Shown here piece after piece: positions 22,346 through 33,955 of a DNA stretch of 64,000 nt. The stretch is from Astragalus membranaceus (taxonomy: Eukaryota > Streptophyta > Magnoliopsida > Fabales > Fabaceae). A model generated the notes under the pieces. The model was given only the letters and a program-made list of their open reading frames with translations. It was not told the DNA's origin and searched no databases. The position numbers and the translations under genes were made by a program. Where the stretch lies: contig CM076851.1 in NCBI GenBank assembly GCA_039519185.1, positions 100,809,531-100,873,530 of the forward strand. Reading direction: 5' to 3'. Position 1 is the first letter of the stretch. Every line of letters starts with the position of its first letter.

Positions 22346-22836
22346 GTTACGTTAGATTAGAACTACATAAATTGAAACAGTTAAGCACGAGAGAAAATAA
22401 TGATTACAAACCAAATACTATTTTTGACTCTTTTTCTTTGTTATGAGTTTTTGTTTATCATTTATTAATAGAGCTATAGATAAGGGAGTAGCTTTCAAAG
22501 AGAACTAATATTATTTCATCATGATTGAAATCTTTCGTAAATTTAAGTATTTCCCTCCACAATCTCATATCTCAATCTTTTTTAGCAATCTATTGACACA
22601 TAAATGGGGCTACTGGAAACTATTTATCTACAATCTTGATTGATTTCTTTCACATTTCCCTCTTCTAATTCATTCACTAAATTTACCTTTTGGTCAGAAG
22701 GGTGGTTTGCTCATTTGCCATGGAACTCAGCAACACCAAGCATAAAAAAGATAATGCAGTAAAGTGAAAAGGAAACTAATATAGAACTTTTGTTAGATGA
22801 AAGATAATGAACTAAATAAAGAACACCACCACTTTT

Positions 22837-22840
<4 letters not shown>

Positions 22841-22892
<52 letters not shown>
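22841..22892. repeat. (TA)n microsatellite, about 52 bp
   Basis: Uninterrupted alternating t and a between cacttttgtga and caaaattgg. Length is likely to vary between individuals. Confidence 0.98.
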
Positions 22893-22894
<2 letters not shown>

Positions 22895-25139
22895 AAATTG
22901 GTTTCATTCAATTCATGTGATGTCCTCTAATTAGCTCTCCTCTTCCTAATGACCCCTTTAGATTTAGTAAGAGATTTAGTGTTTTCCATCTTAATCATTG
23001 TAGTAACATAACATTACATTTGATGAAAGGGCGGGGAAAACGAAAATGCAAATGAACATTATATGACATTCCCTGAGCATTATATCAACACTGCATGTCT
23101 CTTATCATTAAATACTTTTACTATCATGTGTGCTTTAATGTCTACAATCCTCTCAGCATTATATTACCTTCTCTTTATTTTTTAGTCCTTTTTCCTTCTA
23201 AACTTTTGTCTTTTCCCTTGTCCTCTTCCTTCAGCTCCATCACTGTCTTCCTCAACACATTTAATCCACCTTCAATAAATATAACCAGATTCAATAAAAA
23301 ACAGAATTTATTAAAATTTAATTTGCTGACCTGTATTTGTGTAATGAACACAAACAAAATGTTCTTTCCCATCATAGTGAAAGGATGACCATTGCTTTAG
23401 GCTTAATAGCTATACTTCATGAAATTCTCATCCAGATTGTAAAGAATCTGTGGAGATTATCATACCTTTATCAGTTTAGTGTCACTCATTGAGCAGAGAT
23501 ATATTGTTAGATCTATAATCCGTAGTAGATAAAGTTTATGTAATGCTCTGAAAAATTTGGTAAGTATTGTTTGGAATTTGAGTGACTTTGAATGTCATGT
23601 TGTCCAAAAACAGGTTGATCAATGCCTCTTGGTTATCTGACCTGTAATTGATTGATAACAAACCGTGGAGAGAATAAGCTAAAAGCCTGAAAGCAGTAGA
23701 TATTAAAAGCAAACTTGCCTCTGGTTTATTTAGAAATTAACAGCAAATTAGATATATCAAATATATAGATATTAAGAGCATCTGAAAAACTTTTAACAAA
23801 AAGGTATTAAAAACCTCATTGCAGAGTGATCACAGTGTTTTGTTGTAAGATTGTAAGCATTACATTTGTACACATCAGCATTTGAATTTGATTTCAAGAT
23901 TTGGCAAATTTGAATTCAAAATTTCCTCAATGTAGTTTCAAATTTCAAATTTGAAAAGCAATGAAAGAGTTTTGTCAGAAAAAGGTGAGAGAAAGAGGTG
24001 ATGTTTCTCAGCAGTGGTTTTTGTCATAGTACAGGTTTGGCATGTAAAAGTATTCTGAAAGGTGATGCTTTTTTCTGTGGTAATTGCAGGTTTCACCTAC
24101 ATGAAAAGTCAATGTGATAGTGCAAGTTTCACCTTTGTAGTGTTTTCACTTCATTATATTTTGTTGTTTAGCTGATGGGTTCACTTTCTTTGTATGCAAA
24201 AGCAAAGAGAAATATCAGATATGTGTTACAGTAAGAATCCTTAAAGAACACATTGATAATTGTGGGACCAAGATAAAAAAGTAAAAAAATAGTTTTTGTG
24301 TTAACACCAAAAGAGGTAGTTTTGGAGCACAGTTAAAAAAATGTGACACCCCAAAAAGCTTTTTGAACATTGAACATAAAAAATCAAACACTAACAACTT
24401 AAAAAAAGAAACCCAAACAACAAAAAGTAAAGAGAGAAGAAGAGAAAAATCCAAATGCAGAACCTGTGTTAATGCTTTGCTTCCTTTAATCATTTCTCCA
24501 AATATGCTGCATAGCCTGTGTTAATATAAACTTTCCTCCATATCTGCCAAAAAAAAAGCTCCAAAAAAGTAATCCAAGGAAGGAGAAAAAGTTACAACCA
24601 AAGTTGTGGAGTTGCAAAGCTTCAATGAACAAACCAAAAAAAGAAGTAATTGCTCATCCAAAACAACAAAGTTGAACCTCAGCAACATATGATATACTAC
24701 TCGAATTGTAATCTTGAGACTTATTACTTAATTAACAAAAAGTGCAAAGAGAAATAGAATAAAATTTTTATAAATGCCCCAAACATTTCCCCTCATTATT
24801 TGCATATTTAAGTTTCAACACCCAGGTAAAAAAAGTATGTTTATTGTTATGTATGTAAACACGAACCTGAAACTGGCAGCCATCGTTTACGGCGACAACT
24901 CACTCCATTTCTATCATATACAATGACATCACCGTCACATGACTTTTTCAAGTTCTTTCACCCAACACCCCCGTCATGTGCGAACTCCACAGTTTTGACC
25001 CTTTAAATAAATTCAAAATTTTCGATCTATGACCTTTTTGAAGCATGAAGCCACAAAACCCACTGATGGCATAAAAAAACTGTGAATAAAGTAGAAAATC
25101 AAAACCTGTGAATCTATTAGAGCTGGGAAACTAACTTGA
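22893..25139. other. No gene recognised
   Basis: AT-rich DNA with several poly-A and poly-T runs. A short minus-strand segment at about 24955-24868 (DVIVYDRNGVSCRRKRWLPV) ends in a plausible splice site but is too short to assign. Nothing else is supported. Confidence 0.4.
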
Positions 25140-25700
25140 GAAACCATGAAATTTAGAGATGATATAAAGCTCAAAACGAAAAGGAAACGTACTTGAGCTT
25201 GAGCTGAATCTCTTGGTTACTTCGAAATTTTGTTTTCTTTGAGTTGGTTCTACTTGAACTGGTTCTCTTTGAATAACTCTTTGCAGTGGAGGGAAACGAT
25301 GTCATCACCACCATAAGCGGTAGAGGGAGGGGAGACGCCATTGTTTCCTGTGAGGGAGAGAAATGAGAGAGAGACACAAGATGGGCAGTGATCTCCGGTG
25401 AAATCGATCACAGTTGTCTTCACCGTTTGCTTCCTCTGCATCTTCCCGGAGCCTCGCCGTCACTGTCACCGCCTCCACCTCCGTCTATGTGACTGCTGAT
25501 GAGCACTTGAGTGTTGTGAGAAACTTCAATCGATCGTTGAAGCACCGTAAGAACAGATTATTGGATGTTTGTTATCAAAAAGAAAGAAAGGGCGTTTCAG
25601 AATATTTGGTGGTTGGGAGGATTTGGGAACAGAAAGAAGAGGGAGTTGGAGAGGATGAAGGGAGAAGAGTGGGAGAGAATGAAAAGGGCGTGGTGTGTTA
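25140..25700 (-). other. Possible first exon of an unidentified minus-strand gene fragment
   Basis: More GC than its surroundings. On the minus strand the frame from 25441 begins MQRKQTVKTTVIDFTGDHCP and stays open for 63 codons. A second ATG frame lies at 25377. Upstream, 25700-25450 looks like a leader (rich in cctctt and cacc on the minus strand). No family recognised. It may be another gene piece inside the Helitron-like segment. Confidence 0.3.
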
Positions 25701-26745
25701 GGATTTAGCAAGATACAAAATTGCATCTGAACTTTGTGTTATTTACAAACATGCCATTGATGAATAGTGCTACCCATTGATGAACAGTTCTCAAATACAC
25801 TCTTTGTTTGTCGATTTGCCGCTTAATATTGATGAATAGTGTTTATGGCAGCTTAAAAGTAGATCCACTTATATAAAGGATGGATGTGACACATAATGTA
25901 GCTAAAATAAAAAATAGACCCACTTTTTTATAATGACATGTAAATATGTAACTGATGAAGATATAAAATATTTATACACCGTTGATACATATAAATTAAA
26001 CTTTTATTATAATGATGTGTTTTATAGCAACGGTTTTATATTGTTTTATTTTTTATCTTTTAGTAATGAAGAAAAGAGACGCTTTCGTCTCGGAAGAGGT
26101 GAGATGATGTTGTTAGTTATATGTTAAATTTTGATGTTCAAAAAATGTTGTTTGGGCACACCAAAATTCAACAATTTTGTTGGTTAATTTAATTCATCTA
26201 TATGGTTAATGAAATGTTGAATTTAATTAATGAATATATCAATGTGTTCTAATTCATTAACCATCAATTAAATTTCATTAAACAAGAATTTAAATGTTAT
26301 TATCAAAATATTTAGGTGTACAAATACAATTTATACATGAATAAATAAAAATCTTAGTTAATGACGTTCAAAATCGTGGTTAATAAAGTTTATTTGAAGG
26401 TTAGTGAGTTGCGACACCTATAAATTTGAAAGAATGAGAATCCCTTTAAAGTAATAGTAATGAATAATAAAATAGTGGACAAGCTATTTTGGAATTTTGC
26501 ATTCTTGTACAATTATATCATGCAACAGTACAAAAGAATTGAGTAAAAAGAGTACTCAATGATAAAAGACTAGTACAAATAGCCTCTTTAGGGAACAGCA
26601 AATAAACATAAAACTGCAAAAAGTAACACTACATTAACAATACGAAAATGGCAGAATGAAATCACCAAAACCAAAGAATGGTGACTCATCTTAAGCTAGT
26701 ATTAGATTTCCTATTCTCGTGAATTAAAATAGTGATTCATTGATC
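25701..26745. other. No gene recognised; AT-rich with one perfect hairpin
   Basis: A perfect inverted repeat gagacg-cttt-cgtctc is at 26076-26091. Several copies of ttaatgaat and its complement around 26180-26300 form imperfect foldbacks. Two tandem-like phrases gatgaatagtg and gatgaacagt occur at 25758-25840. No coding segment is supported. Confidence 0.4.
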
Positions 26746-26761
26746 CGGTGCAAAAAAGAGA

Positions 26762-26965
26762 TTTAAAGTCAGGTGAATAGGAGATTTAAAGTCAGACGCC
26801 AGCTTGACTTTTATTAAGTTGACTTCGTATGTCAGAAGTTTTAAAGTCAAGCGATAGCTTGACTTTGTAAGTCTGTTTTAAAGTCAAACATTTTTTTTCG
26901 CCTGACTTCGTAAGTCTGTTTTAAAGTCAGGCTTTAGTTTCGCACAACTTTAAAAGTTCTTTTTT
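26762..26965. repeat. CACTA left subterminal repeats
   Basis: At least six occurrences of ttaaagtca or its complement tgactt, including gacttcgtaagtctgtttta in two versions. In CACTA transposons such arrays bind the transposase TNPA-type protein. The counterpart arrays are at 30658-30773 and 45790-45937. Confidence 0.7.
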
Positions 26966-27286
26966 TTTTTAAAAAAATTATTTGGTAGCTTTAATGTATC
27001 CCCATGATGCACCTGATCATTGCTGCCTAACGTATTTATTTCCTTAATCACCATTTAATGAACTTCATTTACCCAACACTTTGTTACAGTTTCAACAATT
27101 TCAATAATAACTGCCTACTATGATCATGACCCTGTAGTCAAGCCACGATCTGTTAACTAGGAAACTGAATTGAAAACAAGGAAAAGAAACTAATTTGAAA
27201 TAATCCAAAACAAAACAAGAAATAAATAAAATTAAAATCTGCAGCAGTCCTAACACAGTCCTAACACGCTAGCTAATACAATTGAT

Positions 27287-28620
27287 CTAAATTAGCTTTA
27301 GGCTTCTCTCTGCAATTCTTCTCTGGAGTCTGCTAATTCTATGATCAAGTGTCATGCCTTGAGTCTCAGATAGACAATGTGTGTCACCCAAAGGTCTTGA
27401 TTCTTCAATGTTATCTGCTGAAGAAGCTTGGATATTTTCAGTATGAATATTTGGAGGAAAATTTGTAGGGCCATCAGCATGAATATTTTCACCATCTTCC
27501 GAACAATCTTGAACAACATTTTCAGAGGGAACAGTTTTTGAAGCATCAATATTATCACCCTTCCTAGCTTTTGAACCATCATCACCCTCAGAATGAGAAT
27601 TTGCAGTACCATCAGCAATAACAGCAGCATTACAACTTGTGTTTGCCTTTCCTGAATGAGGTCTATGTTTTGATGAATCCAAAACATGAATCCTGCAAAA
27701 TAGTCAATTACCATTTATTAGAACACAAGCAAAATCCACTCCCTTTTTCTCTAACAAAGCAGCATAAAACGATGGACTTTGAGAAAGTGCAACAATGACT
27801 ATACCACTATAAGAAAAGAAACATCTGTGCAAAAAATAAATGCAAAACTTACAGGTTCAAGTAATCTATGTTGAGAAATTGAATTCATTTTTAACGTCAC
27901 TGCCTCTATGGTCAATTGTTGATCTAGTGTCATAAATGTAGCAACTGCTGCAATTACAAAAGGTTTGTGATCCATTAAATTTACCTCTGCATAACAGAAC
28001 ATTGTTTGGTTAATAATGCATGTATGAATAGAATGAGAAAGAATTCATTTTCAAAAAGAAGAATGAATAAGCACATTGATTCACCTTCTAGTATAAAAGT
28101 GAGGATGATTTGCATGGTTTCAAAAAAAGGATTTGGTGAAGATTGGAAACCTGATAGCCTAGGCACATTGCACCTCTCCATTTCCTGCAATAGAAAGTCA
28201 TGAAATTGATAGTAGTAGCAACCGAATTGCCAGGATATGAACTAGTAACAATATCTAAATATACTTGTCATCACAGCAACAATCCTAAAAGCAAACTAAT
28301 CCCCAAAATTTTGCTCATTACTTTTTTGAACTATAATGCCCAGGTCAGAGTCAATCAACAGTTTATATAAAAGTTGCAGGTGAAACAAAGAAATTAACAC
28401 ACACCATTGCAAGAACAAGACCCAACATTTTCTCAACTTAGCAAACAAAACTCAATATTCTCACTTACACTTGATGATGTCCAATACAAGAGTGGCAAAA
28501 CCTTTGGTTCCCTCAACATGGATGAATTCCTTGCCAGCATTTTGGTGAGGAAGTTTGGAGGAGGGAGACATTAATGACCAGCTCACTACCCTGTAAAGTG
28601 GAAACACTCTGTCATAGTCT
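27287..28620 (-). pseudogene. Unidentified multi-exon gene fragment inside the CACTA-like element
   Basis: Minus-strand exon-like pieces with plausible splice sites: about 28620-28490 (unclear frame); 28186-28085 (EMERCNVPRLSGFQSSPNPF, FETMQIILTFILE, acceptor ttgcag, donor gtgaat); 27988-27855 (VNLMDHKPFVIAAVATFMTL, QLTIEAVTLKMNSIS, donor gtaagt); and 27695-27287 (a Ser/Asp/Asn-rich tail ending DHRISRLQRRIAERSLKLI, stop). Exon order and phase look consistent. I do not recognise the protein. Its location between CACTA subterminal arrays suggests capture of a host gene piece. Confidence 0.5.
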
Positions 28621-29033
28621 AGAAATCCTTTTCTAGACTTACAAGTTACAACTATTTAACTGGTGTAGACCAATGTTAATCAAACTGACTGGTAAGGGAG
28701 CTAGAGTTGAACCAAAAGATCCGAACAAAATATTCATAATCTATAAATTTCATACTTAAATAATTATATAAAAAGAAATCATGTAATAATACTTTAAAGA
28801 TCTATCAAAATTTCAGAATTCAAATTCACATAATTTAACAAGTTCATTCATTCTTCAAAAAAAGAACTTGATGCTAGTATTAAAATTGCATGTGAAAACA
28901 GAAACTACTTACAACATGATAAAATTGCTGAGTGGGGAGCAGAAGAAGAAAGAATACAAGTATAAATTACCCTTAACTGATTTCTCAATAACTGATTAAC
29001 TGCAAAAACTGCAGAGTGGCAATAACTGATTTC
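28621..29033. other. No gene recognised
   Basis: AT-rich DNA between two captured pieces. A short phrase ataactgatttctcaat recurs at about 28973 and 29023. Confidence 0.4.
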
Positions 29034-29163
29034 TCAATCACCATTAACTGAATCCACTTCAGATATAATTGTATCAACTTCAGATATAACTTCCTTGATT
29101 GTGGCATCATCACCCATACCATATTCTTTCATGCCCGATTCCAATTCATCTCTTGTAATAAAC
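29034..29163 (-). pseudogene. Calcium-dependent protein kinase (CDPK) exon fragment, EF-hand region
   Basis: Starts at an acceptor (caattgcag, 29164) and encodes FITRDELESGMKEYGMGDD followed by ATIKEVISEVDT. This is the widely conserved EF-hand 3 to 4 segment of plant CDPKs, and the exon begins at the position where CDPK genes have an intron (within the Gly codon before F/YITRDEL). The calcium loop of the fourth EF-hand is lost: after EVDT comes a local duplication (ISEVD again) and a stop at 29034-29036. No kinase domain is present nearby. It is inferred to be captured by the CACTA-like element. Confidence 0.8.
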
Positions 29164-30657
29164 CTGCAATTGAGACAAACAAAAAAGCAGAGTAGATATT
29201 TCAACTAATGATTTTTCAAATGAGTTTGTTGGACCCTATGCCATATTATAAAAAACTCAACCATCTATCTGCAAACTATTGTATGTATGAAAGTGTAGAG
29301 GATTTTGGTTTGAATTGGCGGCCTGTTTTTGTATCAAACTTTACAACACCATGAAAGCATGAGAAGTTATGATTACCCTTATGAATTGATCATGATGATT
29401 TACTTAAGATTGAGAGGAAAAATCACTTTCTTACCATGCATTTTATCAACCGGACTGAACCTGGGGCCAACATTCCTTTCACTTTTTCAAAAATGCAGAA
29501 CAAGTCTTCAATGATGCGACCATCCACAAGGCCAATGCATGCAAAAGAGAATGAAATAAACAGACACAGTAAGCACATGGGAAAAATGAGATTGCATTTT
29601 TGGTGTGCCATAATGTGGTTGTCATAAGATAATAAGCAAAGGGTAGACTACATATACTAGTTGCAACTTGTCATAAAAAGCATTCTCACTTAAACAACGC
29701 ACTTTGCATTCACCATTGGAGATCTCTTATCATGAAATTAATTCTTAATGAAGAATTCCACTGCAAAACATGTCTTATCTTATTGATTTTTTAACATTAA
29801 TGTTGTGGAAAGAAAAAGAAAGCAAAAATGAAACAAGAGAGTTGACTAACAACAGTCTTATAGGAACATATATAGAAACTCAATAACATTCTAAATAAAA
29901 AGCTTTACATGTCTATGAATGAATGATATATGAACTTTCAGAAGAACTTCTCATCTGAAGATTTGAGACCTTCGCTTGAGTTCCTGACCGTGAAACATCA
30001 AAACCCAGAATTAGGGTTTTTCTACAAACACGGAACTAACAAAAAACAACAGAGAGGGTGAGAGTGCTTCTCTACCTTCGTGGTTGTTCGTTCGTGTTCC
30101 TTTCGTTGGTGTCTTTGTTCATCATAAGCTTCGTTCAGCCACCGTTTTATACAAACAAAAAAACCAGCACACAAATCAGTGTTTGTAGGAACTGAAAACA
30201 AAAGGAAATAGTGAAACTGTTCGTTATACCTTCGTTGTTCTTGTTCCTTCATCCTATTCAAAACCCAGCAACTGTATCCCTGTAAAAACCAGAAACTCAG
30301 ATTAGGGTTTTCGGTTGGGTGGAAATCAGAAGTAAAAAACAAAGGGTTTTTTTACGATTACCCATTCTAGTGTGTCTGTGTTGCAAGATTAAAGCATTTG
30401 CATGCGTTAATAGTTGCATCTGAGTTTGAGATCGTGAAACCCTAGCAGAGCTAGGTGAAGAAGACGAAGAGAAGAACGGCGTAATGAAAACCAGAGAGAG
30501 AAAGAAGAAACAGTGTCAAGGATGATGGTGAGGGAGTGAGCGCGAGGAAAGGGTGACGGTGAGGGAGTGAGCGTGAGGACGTGGAAAGGGTGAGCGTGAG
30601 GAAAGGGACGGTGAAGGAGAAAAACATGAATAGAAGAGAAGAATTAAGATATTTTAG
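29164..30657. other. Unassigned CACTA interior
   Basis: The minus-strand segment 30342-30022 is open and may derive from a 5' leader (two aacccaga-ttagggttttt phrases at about 30003-30022 and 30289-30313 suggest duplicated leader exons). 30520-30625 has the direct repeats gagggagtgagcg and aggaaaggg. No product is recognised. Confidence 0.35.
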
Positions 30658-30773
30658 TACTTTAGAAGTCAGGCGTGTATTCGCTTGACTTTAAAAACTT
30701 TACCTCTTAATTACAAGTTTGCCACCGTGTCTACTTATGTAGTCACGCGTCTGAGAGCATGACTTTAAAAGTC
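30658..30773. repeat. CACTA right subterminal repeat, inner copy
   Basis: Contains agaagtcaggcgtgtattcg, cttgactttaaaa, gtctacttatgtagtcacgc and gactttaaaagtc. A second copy of the whole block lies at 45790-45920, now 15 kb away because of the TAT insertion. Confidence 0.85.
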
Positions 30774-33375
30774 TGTCATACCCTAATTGTGTCCGGCTAA
30801 TTTAAAGTTTACTAGAAAAAATCTAAAATATTGTGTTTGCTGTTTGCGCGTGTCATTCCCGTTCATGTGCAGGTTTCATTCTCGTTGTGCGTGCGTGTCA
30901 CTTGTCGTCGTGTACGGGTGCTCATTTTAGTACTCGTTATTTTATAGGTATTAGTTTAATAAGAAAATGTAATAAAAAAATCAGATTTGAATAACTGTTT
31001 TTTTATTATTATTACTATAATCAGTTTTTTTTACAAATAAAGAAGTCAACTTTAGTACATACATGTAGACAAAAAAATTAAATACAAAGTAGTACAAAAA
31101 ATTAATTAAAAAACAAAAACTAAATAAAAAGCAAGGCAGCACAAGCTGCTGTCCTTGCTGAAAATCTCTTTGAGCATTATGCCAAAGCCCATTTCTTCAC
31201 CCTCTTTATTGTCTTCCCATTCTAGGCACCAACAATGCTGGCCTTGCAAACAGCAGTACCACCACCTCTGCTCCACTACTCTGCCTACTCTGCAAAAGCA
31301 TAACAACACAATGGGGGATCCTCTATAAAAAACCAGCGACCTGTAACAGTAAAGGGGGGATACAGAGACAAAAGAAACACAAACAATTAGAAACACAGAA
31401 TCAAAATAAAGGAGGAGGGGGGATCACGCACAGATACATACACACACTGAGGGGAACAATTTCAGAGAGAAAACACAAAGACACAGTGACTGAAAAATAG
31501 GCACAGTTACGGATAGTAACAGCAAACCAAAATCGGGATAAGGGAAGATAAGCTGAGGTGAGAGGAAGATGAAGAAAACACTATCAAAACAGCCACCCCT
31601 CCTACGGCTTCACAACCACCACCACCACAAAACCTGTAAGAGCCCCCCTGTTATCGCAAACCACCCTCACAAGCCCAGATCGAACAAAAACCACGGTGGC
31701 AGACCTTCCTCTTCCCTCTCCGACGTCGTTCCCTTTCCCTCACCGTCGCATTCTCCCCTGCAGCGAAAACCCACAGCGAAAACCGTCGCCGGTGAACCTT
31801 CGGCGAAGACCGTCGCCGTCGGCTTCCCTCCGCTCTCCTTTCACTGCCGTCCCTCTCCTTCTCTCCCCTCGACTCCGTTTCTCCACAACGTCGCCGGAGC
31901 CCACCAAGGCCTCCCTCCGACGTCGTCTTCCCCATCGCCACCAACACCCTCAGTCCTCACCTCTCTCATTTTGCTCCGGCCACCGAAACCATCTCTCTCT
32001 CCCTCACTGTTCCTCTCTCTCCCTCTCACCGCCGTCGTCCTCTTTAACGAACCACCTTCACCACCGTCAGTGGCCATCCCTTCTCACCGTCGCACGCCTC
32101 CCCATATTCTTCTCTCGTGTCGTTTTCGTTCTCTCTCGTCGATCTCCCCTCTCTCACCGTGGTCCTTCCCTGTTCCCGTCGCACACCACCATCCCTTTTC
32201 CCTTTCCCATTCGTTTTCTCTCAACCCCTCTCTTTCTCTCTCCTGCGAGTATTCTCTCTCCCGACGCTGAAGAAATAAGAGGTTAGGATTTTTTTTCGTT
32301 TTTGATTATATAGTCTGTTAACTGTTTATCCTTTTTTATTTTAATTTTAATTTCAGATTCATAGTTACACCCCATGTTTTTTTACAATAGGCTCCCTACG
32401 CTTAAGGCCCAATGTCGTGGGTCAGCTTGTTTTGAAGCCCACGAATAAAATAAAACTGAATTGGACCCTCTTAAACACACCCCCTGTTTAATGATACAGC
32501 CTTCTATTAATCTGCACCCCCCTTTTTTTAATAATATAGCTCCTGTCTGTTAATTACGCACCACTTTACTAATGCAACCTCTGTTTCTAATCGCCCCCTT
32601 TTCTTGTAAAAATACAACCTCTGTTGCTATTCACCCTTTTTTTTCATAACATAGCGCCTATGTTAATTATACTTCCTTTCTATTACAACTCACTTAGTTT
32701 TTTTAGTTACATCATAACGCTTCCAAATCAGTTTTCTTAACAATTATCCACTACTATGGTTTGCTATTAATGGTCACTCTGAGCTTAGTTTGTTTAACTG
32801 TTAATAACAGCTTTAATTTTCAAACGAGCTGTAAGTGATGATCACTCTGAGTTTTACTTGTTTGGTCATTATGGATGCCTCTCCCAATTTCAAAAATAAA
32901 TAAAAAACACCAACACACAAACATTTTCTACCCAAGAACTACGTGTGATTTGATTCTCTACCAGAAGATACGTAGAACCAGAGGGCGGCCGACCTCTGTC
33001 AATTGCATTAATAAAAAACATTTTTTTTCTTTTAATTCATTTCTCTCCTATTTCTCAAAAAGTACAAAAAACAACTAACCGTTTATCGAGTCCTTTTTTA
33101 TTTTTATTATTATTATTATAAGGGTAAAAACATTATTTTTGAATTAATAAACGTTTACACATTTAGTTAAAAGGTAACCTTCCTTAGGAAGGATGTCGTA
33201 GGGTGTTAATACCTTCCCTACGCATAAACGACTCCCGAGCCTAAATCTGGTTCGCAAAACCCCCTTTTATCCACTCAATAGGGATTTTCCAATGTTTGCC
33301 CATAAACTAAACTTTGGTGGCGGCTTCATTCAAGAACTTCGAAGAATCCCTCCTCCGGATTTTTCGGTCGCTACA
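30774..33375 (+). repeat. TAT-like element 5' LTR (2602 bp)
   Basis: Contains a plausible TATA box, ctctataaaaaa at 31321-31332, followed by a CT- and CG-rich region (31570-32270) full of ctccctc and ccgtcgc. Open frames there are long on both strands but low-complexity and not protein-like. It differs from the other LTR by scattered substitutions and small indels (for example a 9-bp difference near 31945). Confidence 0.93.
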
Positions 33376-33377
33376 GC

Positions 33378-33396
33378 TGGCGACTTCACTAGGGAC
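33378..33396 (+). promoter_or_regulatory. TAT-like primer-binding site
   Basis: tggcgacttcactagggac, two bases after the LTR. It resembles the tggcgactc-type primer-binding site known for Ogre/TAT elements. Confidence 0.8.
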
Positions 33397-33955
33397 AAAT
33401 TAAGAGAGTCAAGCCTAGTTAACTAAATGTGTAAGTTTTTATTAGCTTTATATTTTGTTTTTGCCCTTATTCTTATGTTACTTATTTATTAGCATTTTGT
33501 TATATTATTGAACCTTAGGGTAGACGACTCTTTTGTTATTATTGTTGTATATCTTTTCCAGGTTGGTTAGTTTAGGTATTTTGCCCTCATCACACACCTC
33601 ACTTACACTCTTGCACACACTTTTGAGTGGGGCCCTATACCCGAGTCTGCAAATAACCTAGGACGAGTGGAGATTATTAGTGACAGTCATTCTGGATTTT
33701 ATCTGTCTGACTCTCATGAAAGTCTCAGCCAGAGTACGCTCTTTCATGGTATCCCACACCAGGTAGCTCGATATCGTTGTGGATCATATCAGGAAGGGGA
33801 TTTTAGCTCTGGAGACCTTTGTGAGGAAGTGAATAGAGCCATCTGAGAGATTGATCACATAAGCGACCCTAGACCATGTTGAAAATCCCAATTTAGACAT
33901 GACCCACCTAGGACACAGAGGCATTATACTTACTCTCTCTATTAATCAAGGTTAG
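33397..33955 (+). other. TAT-like element leader
   Basis: Untranslated leader with ggggccctatacccgagtct near 33632 and many short frames. No gag start could be assigned. Confidence 0.5.

Noticed and set aside
25884..25884. TC start as the 5' end of the Helitron ending at 20530
   Set aside because: TC after A is too common to support on its own; not annotated as a boundary.
26076..26091. Hairpin gagacg-cttt-cgtctc as a Helitron 3' end
   Set aside because: No CTRR followed by T at the right distance on either strand.
29329..29627. Opposing open frames of about 60 codons
   Set aside because: Short, mutually antisense, no motif and no splice context.
31569..32286. Long overlapping open frames on both strands (up to 233 codons) in the TAT LTR, repeated at 41337-42050
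   Set aside because: Composition-driven frames in a CT/CG-rich LTR segment; Ser/Pro-rich without domain pattern, and disrupted differently in the second copy.
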